DNA of 64,000 nt from Asterochloris sp. CNOR1. Its lineage: Eukaryota; Chlorophyta; Trebouxiophyceae; Trebouxiales; Trebouxiaceae. Positions 55,514 to 64,000 of the stretch are shown here, one piece after another. Under the pieces are notes generated by a model. It saw only the letters and a program-made list of their open reading frames with translations, was not told the origin of the DNA and made no database searches. The position numbers and the translations under genes are program-made. The stretch is from contig OZ017749.1 of assembly GCA_963969365.1 (NCBI GenBank), forward strand, positions 2,914,001 to 2,978,000. Reading direction: 5' to 3'. Positions within the stretch are counted from its first letter, which is position 1, and every line of letters starts with the position of its first letter.

Positions 55514-58500
55514 CTAAGCGCAGAAGTCAAGGCAGCTGCTCTGGCCTCCTGCATGGAAGTGGCAAACAAAGTCACGGGCAGCCCGTTTGGTGAGCCAAAG
55601 ACAACACACGACAAGCAGTGCTTCAAAGTGCACACGCCCACTGGCTATATTGCACAGTGGAGAGACGGTCAGAGCCCTTGCCAATGCACAACAGCAATAC
55701 AAAACACATGTCATGCTCATTGATGGCTTGGCACCAGCTCTCCTGGCAGGCAGCTGGTGCGTGTGCAAGCTCCACGGCTGCTGCGTGGCCTCCTGGGAGC
55801 AGCAGCACTGAACAGCGATTACCGGGGACTTGGCGCCAGCAGGAACTGCGCTCCAAGCGGGCAGCTGGTGCATATGTGGGCTCCAGGAATGCTCTGCAGG
55901 CGCAGCAACCGCGTCCCTGGGCTCTGGCATCCTGGGCCTGCCCCTGCAGGCGTCCATCGAGGCTGCTGACGCCCCTGGGACCTGCTGCCCCGACATGAGC
56001 ATCAGGAACCGGATGGTGGCACTGCGTTGTGGGGACCCAACTGCCAGATTCCGCAGCGCAGCAGCTGCCGAAGCCGTGGCAGCCATGTTGCTCCCCGTGG
56101 TGGCCAGGTCCACTAGGGGTTGGATTGCAGGGGACAGCGCTGCCTGCCGCGGCTCTGGGCCTGCGCTCAGGTTGCGCAGGCAGGCTGCTGCATTGGCCTG
56201 AGCGGTGGGGGAGTGCCCTGACAGCAGGCCAATCAGGTCGTGCAGGCCCTCAGCATTGGCGCAGATGACGCCCTGAACAGCAGTGGGGAGCAAGGTTTGT
56301 TGGGGTACCCTGCTGGAGAGACAGCTCAAGAGAAACAAGCAACAATTGTTGCAGCAAAGCTTTGTAGCCTGGAACGTCGTCTGCATGCACTGAGGCTGTG
56401 CAATGCCCACTGAGCAGAAGCTGTGCTGCAACTGGCGGGGCCAGCAGGCAGTGGCAGGCCGGCATGCAGATGCTGATGTGCCATGGAGGCCTCCTGCCCC
56501 ATATACATCACCCAGCAGGGCGTTGCACACAGTCGAGCACCACAGTCTCTTCCCCAAATCCCCACAGGATTTTCTCACCTTGCAGGCGGCTGAGGCTGCG
56601 CTCAGGTTTGCCAGCGCCCCTGCGGCGTTGCTCTGCGTCTCCGCAGCACCGCAGCCCAGCAGGGCCAGCAGGGCAGGCACGCCCCCAGCCTCCAGGATGG
56701 CTGCCTGGTCTGAGGGGGACCCCGCGGCCCAGTTGCGCAGGGCCACAGCGGAGTAGCACTGCGCCTTGGCGCTGCCCTGGGAGAGCAGCCAGACCAGGGG
56801 CTGCGCTGCCTGGGCCTGGAGCAGGGCGCGGCGGCACTCCTCTGGGCCCGCTGCCATGTTGGCCAGGGCACCCGCACTCTCAGCCTGCAGGGGTTGTGTG
56901 AGGACTGACATGGCAGCCAGTGCAGCGACATACAGTCAGGCTTTGCAGGAGCCAACTCTGCCTGCTCAGCCTGCAGGCGTCCTGTTGGCTGGAGCATGGA
57001 CGCTCTGGTGCCTGCCTGAATGCAGGTCAGGCTGGCGACCCATCAGAGGCCACAGGAAGCAGCGAGCCAGCAGCAACTGCTTGCCTGCGCTGCTGCGCTG
57101 CCATGGGACAGCAGCCACACCAGGTGGGAGACCCCGCCGGCTCGGCACACTGCCAGGCGGTCCGCCTCGGAGCCGGCCGCCACCCCCCGCAGCGCCCCCG
57201 CAGCGCAGGCCCTGGCGTTGGCGCTGCCCTGCACCAGCAGGCGGGCCAGAGGGGGCAGGGCCCCTGCGGCACGAACTGCCTCCCTGCCTGCCTCGGAGCC
57301 TGCCACCAGGCTGGCCAGTGCGCGTGCTGCCCGGGCTTCCGCTGCCGGGCTGCTGTTGGACATGACCTGCACGAGGGCAGCCACGCCACCAGCCTCGACT
57401 GTCTCGCGCTTGCCTTCACCCGAGCGAGCTGCCAGCTGGCCCAGTGCCCCTGCCGCCACCTGCAGCAATGCATTCTTGAATGACTGCCGTGTTTTTGTGA
57501 GGAGGGGTTGCTGATGAGTCAGAAGCGGGCTGGCAGCTGGTCCAAGGCCCTCTCTGCCACCTGCAGCAATATATATTAAGTTGATAGGATGCATTGTAGG
57601 GAGGGAGACTGATGGCACAGGAGTGGGCTGCCAGCTGCGACAGGAAGCCTGCTGCAAGCCTGCAGGCAGTGGTTTGCATGTGGGGCCAGCCTTTCTCAAG
57701 GAACAGATCACGAGCTGCCTGCTGAAATGCATCACACAGTTGCTTCCCATGTCCCTGTGCGTGGGGCTGTGTGGCCGCCTGTGGGAAATACACTGCACAA
57801 AGGGGCCGCATGGTGTGTGGCAGACACTGCCGTTGCTGCTTGTGTACAGCAGCACTGGACACTGCCTCTGCCTGCCATGCGCAAAAAGGAGCAGGTGCTG
57901 GTTCGGCTGTTGCACGATGATGCCTAGCTCCAGTGCCCGTGCTGAGCAGTCTGCTATCGCTGCTGCCCCGCACGACTGCATGACTCACCTCCTGCGCCTG
58001 AGCGCGCCCAAACTTGAGCAGGTCGACTAGAGCGCGTACGCACTCCCGTGAAGTCATTGCCACAGCGTGGTCCTCAGATGCGGTGGCAAAGGCCCATAGA
58101 GCCCCCGCAGCATTGGTCTGAGTCGCCACAGAGCCCCCAGCCACCAGCAGGGTCAGGTGGGGGACCGCGTCTGCTGCGAACATGTCTGCGGCGCGCCCGG
58201 GGGCCCCCAGGGCCAGGCGCCAGAGCGTGCCAGCCGCCTCGGTTTGGGCCACAGCGCTGCCCTGGGACAGCAGGGCCACCAGGCCAGGGATGGCCTCCTG
58301 GGCAATGGCTGCGGCGTGCTCCTGGGAGGCAAAGGCCAGCCAGTGCAGGACGCCGGCGGCCCAGGTCTCAGCGTGCAGGCCGCCTCCATTCAGCAGCTGC
58401 ACCAGGCAGTCCAGGCCGCCCTGCTTCACCAGGTCCTGCAGCGGGTCAGCACAGATGCGTTGCAGCGGGTCAGCACAGATGCACTGCTTCATGGAGGACC

Positions 58501-61500
58501 TAGCTCATTGCCATAGCCCAGTGGACACAGCCCTGCAGGGTGCAGTGTGACTGTTGGCTTGCAGCAGTTTGCTGCAAGAGCATCCACAGTTCAAACTGCC
58601 GTGGTACCTCTGAGCGCTGAGCTGTCTGCCAGCTGGGAGCGTGGCAGACAGCTGCTGCAAGCACCAGCATGGCAGACCAGTGCCCCACAGCACAGCAGGA
58701 GGGCCTGATGAAATATGCCTGCGCAAGCTCCCTGTCAAGGCTGCTGACAGAGCAAGCCAACCAATGCTGCAGAGCAGTGCAGAGCAGGAGCCAGTCAACA
58801 AACTCACATGGTTGAAGTCAGTGGAGCCAAGCGCAACCAGGGAGTAGAGCAGGCCAGCCAGGAGTGATGCCAGCTCGCTCCGGGGCTCAGCCAACAGAGC
58901 CAGCATGGCTGGCAGATGCTCACCCTCCCTGCACACAGACACAAAACCTGCTGAGCACTGACGACCTTCATGATTGCCTGTCGGACCTGACCAAAAAGCA
59001 GACTCGTCCAGAGCAGCACCTGCAGCTGCACATAGCTGCACAACAGAGTGTCCAGCAGCTAGTTTCCCCTCAAGCCACACTTGCACAGCAGGGCAGCCTC
59101 GTCAGCAGGCAACGGCAGGCCGAACTGACCTGAGCCCAGCCTGCACACGGGCGGCCCCTCCCCTTGCGCACAGCTGCACCAGGTGCCTGGCTGCTGCCAC
59201 CTTGGCCTCTGTGTCGCCCTCAGGGTCCACCAGCTGCTGCAGCTCAGCCGACAGCGGGCGCAGGTCGGCCTGCTGCACTTGGTGGCACCCCCTGCACGGC
59301 ACAGCAGCAGGCTGCTGACCTGCGGAGCAGGGGAGCCAGGAGCAGCCCGCCGAGGATGAGCACAGGAGGAGGCCGCCTGCGCTGAAACCCAGTCTTGCTG
59401 GGCCGCAGCCATGGTGTTGAGACTGTTGCAGCACACTTGCTCAGGTGCATCCAGCATGCCTGCTGCAGGTCGTCGTTCTTCCTGAGGCCGGGGAAGCCCA
59501 AAGTGAGAGCAGCCCGCTTTTGCTTGCAGTGCTCAAGCAGGCCTGCCTGGCTAATGCGTGGTGTGAGGCAGACATATTCCGATTCCCAGAACAACACACA
59601 GCAGTCAACGCCTGGGCTGACCTGTAGAGTGAAGCAGAAATGGTCTGAATGACTTTCAGGGCGTCCGGCCGCAGGGCAGGGTTGCGGTCCAGGCAGCGGT
59701 CCACCAGCTGGACGATCTCAAGGGGAGCCTCCTCAGGGGCACTGCAGCAGCAGGCAGAGGATGCTGAAACCTGCACCAGGCATGGCACCCAGGCAGCCTG
59801 CGTGCAGCACAGCAGGCAGGCCGGGACCAAAACAACCTGCACCAAGCTGCATCTTGATTGCGAAACAGGGGTTGAAGCCCTGAGGGCAGTCGCCAGGGCA
59901 GTAAACAGCAGTGAGGAGGCCACCGCAGCCCTCTGTCGGCCAATACATCAAACAACAGGTGAGAAATCTCTGCTGACATTTTCAGGCACTGCCAGACACT
60001 GCCAGATTTACATGCCTAAATGGGTATCAAGATTCAGTCAGTGCTGACCGTATGTCGCGGAGGCGCCCGCGCTCTGGAACCTTCCCGCTGCAGATCTCCC
60101 AGAGCGTGATGCCGCAGCTGCAGGCAGCCGTGGCTCATCATGAGGTGCCAATGGATGACGTGAAGCATCCCTAACTGCAACACTGTTCAGAATGCAGCCT
60201 CAGCAATCATTCCCGTTGTGACCTCGCTCCGTCATCTCAGCTGGAAAGCATGGAGCCAGCAAATTTTATCTCACAACAGCAGCGCTCAGCAGCGATGCTG
60301 TCCTACCCTGCTCAAAGGCAGCGGCGCTGGCAAGCCAAAGCATGCTCGCTCTAGAGTTGCAGAGGCATCCCAACCCACTGCTTGGCAGAGGGGCAGGTCT
60401 GGGGCGAGTTCCCCCCAGCAGGCGGCAAGCTGGCTGGCTGGCAGGCCGCCCCACCTGAAGATGTCTGAAGCCGGGGTGCAGGTCTGATTGAGGAAGATCT
60501 CGGGGGCTGCATAGGCAAAGGTGCCGGGGAAGCTGGTGCAGCCCCGTGCCACATGGGACTGCGTGAAGGCACGGGCCAGGCCAAAATCGCCCAACTTGGC
60601 TGTTCCATTGCCAGCCAGTAGAACGTTGCCGCTCTTCTGCAGGGCAGCAGGGAAGCAGGAGGTGGGCATGGAGGTTTGCAGTGGTGGGGACACACATGTC
60701 ATGCCCAGTGGTCGCAAGTGGTCAGGAACTGCATTTGGGGCCGGCCCTTGACAGGCAGACTGGAATGTCTGACGCAATCATGTGGGGGTGGACCATGCAC
60801 AACAGAGGCGCCTGGGCAGCACTGCAGAGAGACAGGCAGCAGCCCACCAGGCCCAACAGAGGCACACAGGCAGCAACAAGGAGACACGGGTCGCAGCTCA
60901 CCAGGTCTAGGTGGAGGATGGGGTTGGGCTTGGCGGTGTGCAGGAAGCGTAGGCCGCAGGCAATGTCCAGAGCCACAGCCTTGCCTCTGAAGGCAGGAGG
61001 GAATGGTGGCTCCTGAGGGGGGTCCTGACAGATGCAACAGGCACAGAGGTGCATCAGATGCTACCAGGCATTCCTTGCTGGGCAGTCGGCCAGGCACAAG
61101 GCTCACCTTCCATGCCAGCCCCAGGTCTCAGGGTCCCGCCGGATGGCCTGCCCCAGGTCGCCCAACTCCATCAGCTGCAGCGGCAGGCATGGCTCGATGC
61201 GACAACCCTGTGACCGAAAGCAGCGCACCACTGCCCAGGTGGTGGCACACAACAAATGCACAGCCTGTGGCCATCAAATCACTTCACTAACAAATTTGCC
61301 TGGCAGGCACTTTTACCATACCTCTGTTGCAGCTGTACTGGGTATTAGAGCTGGGCAGCAGCGCCAACCTCACCTCAGTGACCAGCAGGACCTCATTTGG
61401 CTTTCGCACCACTCCGTAAAAGGTGATGATGTTCTTGTGCCTGCAGGGCCGGCAAAGTGGGTGCAGGGAGGCCTCACGCTTGCAGGGCTGGGCCAGCCAC

Positions 61501-62868
61501 CCCTGTGTCCTGCTTCACAGATGCTCTCTGCGCCAGGACGTGTACAACATGGGGTGTCAGCCACGCACAACTGCCTGCCAATGTCTTGCAGGGTATGGCA
61601 AAGCAGCTCTCACATGCTTCACAAGCGCGTCGAGCTCAGCTGACCTGCATGTCTGGAGGAAGCTGAGCTCCTTCATCTCATCGCTGGGCAGGGAGATGCC
61701 CTTGAACTGTTTGACCGCCACATCCTTGCGGCCCTTGGGGCTCACCCACACGCCGCGGAACACTGTCCCATAGCTGCCTGCAGCCAGCAAGTGGCTTGCC
61801 GACTCTGCCTGGAGGGAGCACACACAGGCCAAAGGACTGCACAGAGGCGTGTGGGGCAATCACCTTCGCCCAGAACCCAGTCCTGCCCATCAGGGTGCTT
61901 GCAGATGTGCACCTGGTCTGCAGGGATCTCCTGCACTCCATTCTGCACTCCATCCTGCAAGGCAGCATTCTAGGATGAATCAATGATGGCAGCGCGGGAA
62001 CAGCCTGCTTCAGTCACTCCCAGCCACATCAGACAAGAGCTGCAGCAGGAGGAACATTGAGTCTGGTTGGTTCTGTGCAGGCATGAAGTTGGGCTAGGGC
62101 AGGCTCAGCCCAGTAGTGCTTGCAGCGTCTCAGACATATCTCTGTGGTGTTGCGCATCTCGTCCTGCATGAGCTGACCTTGTCAATCTGCTGCTGCTCCT
62201 GGGCTGCGTCCAGGTCATCGGACAGGCTGCCCGACAGGCTGCCAGACTCCTGCTCCAGCAGCGGGATGGGCTGCTGCTCTCTGGAACCCTTCACCTGCAG
62301 CCGACATGTACCATACCTTGGTGTCCAAGGCCTCACCACTTGAATAAGTTGGCGATATGTGCAGCCTGGTGGCTCTGTGCCTGGCGGCTCACCATGACTG
62401 GCTGTTCCAGGTGCTAACTTGAAAACCAGGTGGCCTGTAGGACACACGATCATCGTTTAAGCAGATAGGGGCACCTGAACCCATGGCCATATTCTGGCTT
62501 CCTCACATTGTCACATTGAGCTTGCTCTTGGGGACAGAAGAGCATGCCGGCTGCAGCCTTTGGGGTGAGGGTTCTATGCAAGGGGATGCAGGGAGAGGTA
62601 TCAATTGAAGATCACACCTGCTGGCACCCTTCAGTGCGCCAATCTGCTCAGGTCGAGATGCCTCGAGAGATGCGGATGGGGCTGGTGGACCTTGTAGAGA
62701 CCTCTCTCCCAAGGCTTTGTGCTGTGACGGTAGGAGGCAAGCAACTGGCCACCGGCTGAAGGCGGCTTCGAAGGGTACGCGCTGTGAATAGTCATCAAGA
62801 AAGTGAAGCCTGCCCCTTGAGGGCTTTTTCTTTGACGAACTGTTTGAAGTTCCAGGGCCTGCTTGCAT
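55514..62868 (-). CDS. Protein kinase (TKL-like) fused to C-terminal armadillo repeats
   Basis: Exons chained in phase: 62294-62178, 61954-61864, 61777-61645, 61440-61374, 61207-61107, 60986-60902, 60636-60455, 60117-60049, 59741-59622, 59291-59130, 58928-58808, 58435-57989, 57459-57085, 56884-56579, and one from 56272. The kinase is complete: glycine loop LGEGSYGTVFRG (joined across an intron), VAVKQF Lys, Glu in EMKELSFL, catalytic loop HLDLKSGNVLL (Leu where Arg is usual in HRD), DFG, GTFAYAAPE, and RPDALKVI near the end. About ten ARM repeats follow, typified by GGVPALLALLGCGAAETQSN and AAGALANLSA. ARM arrays bind partner proteins, so a scaffolded signalling kinase is likely. Exon 57459-57085 ends with a GC donor. 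N-terminus is unsure: Met at 62868 or 62453. The frame stays open to 55514, but recognisable repeat ends near 55980. Confidence 0.85.
57510..57670. repeat. Two decayed copies of an ARM exon start inside an intron
   Basis: On the minus strand, about 57563-57515 and 57668-57617 resemble the splice acceptor plus first 40 or so bases of the exon starting at 57459 (ctgcag then GTGGCGGCAGGGGC...). The first copy reads VAERALDQLPA against VAAGALGQLAA in the exon and then hits a stop. Alignment was done by eye. Confidence 0.6.
58438..58482. repeat. Duplicated splice-acceptor region, 24-bp spacing
   Basis: The 21-bp unit gcagcgggtcagcacagatg(c) occurs at 58438-58458 and 58462-58482. On the minus strand this is the 3' end of the intron just before the exon starting at 58435, so the acceptor has been tandemly duplicated. 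Confidence 0.85.
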
Positions 62869-63004
62869 GTGGATCTTGTTCTGTAGTCATCAGAAGGTCT
62901 GCTTGAGGGCAATAGAGGACCTGTTGGTCAGCTGAGGGGATTCAGGGGCTAAAGATCTCAATGCAGAATGTATGCGAAACAAAGGCTGCTGCGTACTGAG
63001 GCTG

Positions 63005-64000
63005 TCACCCCATCCCTCGTCGCCGAGAGGAGCGCTCATAGGCAATGGTGTGCTTATCCACGATCTCATTGATGCCCTGCACTCCCTTGGTGAGGCTGGA
63101 CATGAAGACAGTGAGCATGGCATCATTGTATTCCTGCAGGCAGGGCAGGGGCAGGCCTGGAATGTAGCTGCATCATCTGCCAGCCAGCAGAAGAGGTTGG
63201 CACAGAAGTGCCAGCAACTCACAGTGACATTGGCGGGCAGGCAGCCAAGTCTGCGATGCCCCAGCAACCTCCGCTGCAGGCTTCTTGTGACACGAGGCAA
63301 GCAGCAGGTGCATGTCAAGCATCTGTAGTCAAGCACTGCTCAGCAGCTGCACCCTCACCGCGAGGAAGTCCTGCTGGAACTCGGCCGTGTTGATGGCTGG
63401 AAGGCGCCGCAGCAAGCCCTTTGTTTCCCTGACTAGGCTGTGATCATAGGGCAGGGCTCCTGCAGCAGAGCTGGAAAACATCACCTCCTGTTCAAGGGCA
63501 AGTGAAAGTGTTACGAGCAAGGGCCAGGCAGCGTTCTGCAGCAGGCCGGACCCAACAGCTCCCACAAACTGTTGCCCAGGTGAAAGGGTCTGCAGTTAGT
63601 CAGGCCAAGACACCACACGAGGTACCCCATTGGCTGATGCGGAGGGCAGCTTCTGCCTATCAGGCACCTGCTCAAGACTGCCCCACACTTCCATGTATGC
63701 ATTCCAGGAGCGATGCCAGACTGTCAGTGCTTGGGCGGCAGCACGTCGCAGGCTGCTGACAGAGCAGACGCTGCCTCTCACCTGACTGCATGCGCTGCAG
63801 CAGCTGCAGCAGGATGCTGATGCGCCCAATGAGCATCTTCACACCAGACTCTGTGGCTGTGAGGTGCACCGTCACTGCAGCAGGCAGGGCAGAGTTCAGG
63901 GGGTTGGAGACGGGCCTGGCTGCAGACAACGCTGCCCAGCAATGCTGGTCCAGGCAAGCAGCTGTTGTGGCCACCGAACCTCGTCAGGAATGAGCAAGCA
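63005..64000 (-). CDS. CSN6: COP9 signalosome subunit 6 (CSN6), C-terminal part, 5' end off the window
   Basis: Three C-terminal exons chain in phase: 63874-63782, 63459-63359, 63133-63005. They read ATESGVKMLIGRISILLQLL, then ALPYDHSLVRETKGLLRRL, then QQDFLAEYNDAMLTVFMSSL ... NEIVDKHTIAYERSSRR and a stop. This is the helical tail of plant-type CSN6 (SAIKML.SRI..L, P..D..LLR....LL..LP, EYND.L...L...T......N..VDK...AYD+.SRR). CSN6 is an MPN-domain subunit without isopeptidase activity that supports CSN5 in removing NEDD8 from cullins. The MPN domain lies beyond position 64000. Bases 63875-64000 are probably intron, with perhaps a few coding bases at the very edge. The gene ends only 137 bp before the likely kinase start on the same strand. 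Confidence 0.88.

Noticed and set aside
55397-55723. Plus-strand open frame of 108 codons (MLLEKSAAIQDKPVN...)
   Set aside because: No recognisable domain, no splice signals, and it overlaps the open 3' end of the kinase-ARM gene on the other strand.
55514-55980. C-terminal 150 or so residues of the kinase-ARM open frame as real protein
   Set aside because: Low-complexity Cys/Ala/Gln-rich sequence with an internal imperfect repeat and no ARM pattern; more likely 3' UTR or intron.
62890-64000. Treating the CSN6 exons as the N-terminus of the kinase-ARM protein
   Set aside because: The sequence matches the CSN6 tail to its stop codon at 63005, so it is a separate upstream gene on the same strand.
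1-64000. tRNA, rRNA, CRISPR or bacterial operon features
   Set aside because: No cloverleaf with a GTTCGA-type loop, no rRNA-like or direct-repeat/spacer pattern was seen; the splice pattern is plainly eukaryotic.
1-64000. Most uninterrupted frames of 60-190 codons on both strands
   Set aside because: In this GC-rich, intron-dense DNA they run across introns or antisense to exons and carry Cys/His/Ala/Gln-rich random sequence.

Overview
Eukaryotic nuclear DNA, most likely from a green alga of the Chlorella/Coccomyxa/Trebouxia type (Trebouxiophyceae; inference). Reasons: genes are cut into many short exons; almost every intron reads GTGAG(N)...CTGCAG; the sequence looks GC-rich by eye (not computed); one gene encodes a chloroplast thylakoid signal peptidase; another encodes a giant PAS/membrane protein of the tiny-macrocysts (TMC) family typical of chlorophytes; and there is a microbial-type rhodopsin. 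Long single open frames are mostly not genes here. I built each gene by chaining exons whose intron phases agree.

Layout. 106-17743 (-): TMC/PAS giant gene, 45 chained exons, 3' end outside the window. 18257-24938 (+): unassigned 662-residue, probably mitochondrial protein. 25095-30602 (-): SMYD-type SET/MYND protein. 30797-31462 (+): small plastid-targeted protein. 31631-34692 (+): secreted lectin-like protein with a discoidin (F5/8C) domain. 35068-38506 (-): unassigned protein with beta-rich segments. 38707-40184 (+): GPATCH11. 40419-40925 (+): 112-residue membrane protein. 41061-43690 (-): thylakoidal processing peptidase. 43799-45374 (+): F-box protein. 45867-46812 (-): 60-residue membrane peptide in five micro-exons. 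47545-49633 (+): type-1 rhodopsin with a complete proton-pump residue set. 49990-54669 (-): TMEM161. About 55514-62868 (-): protein kinase fused to armadillo repeats. 63005-64000 (-): COP9 signalosome subunit 6, 5' end outside the window.

The genes are tightly packed and often divergent, with 100-730 bp between start codons, or convergent. They do not form one pathway; this is an ordinary compact algal gene neighbourhood. The items most worth following up are the rhodopsin, the kinase-ARM fusion, the five-micro-exon membrane peptide, the repeated use of GC-AG introns, and intron growth by tandem duplication around 3' splice sites. I saw no tRNA, rRNA, CRISPR array or intact transposon.
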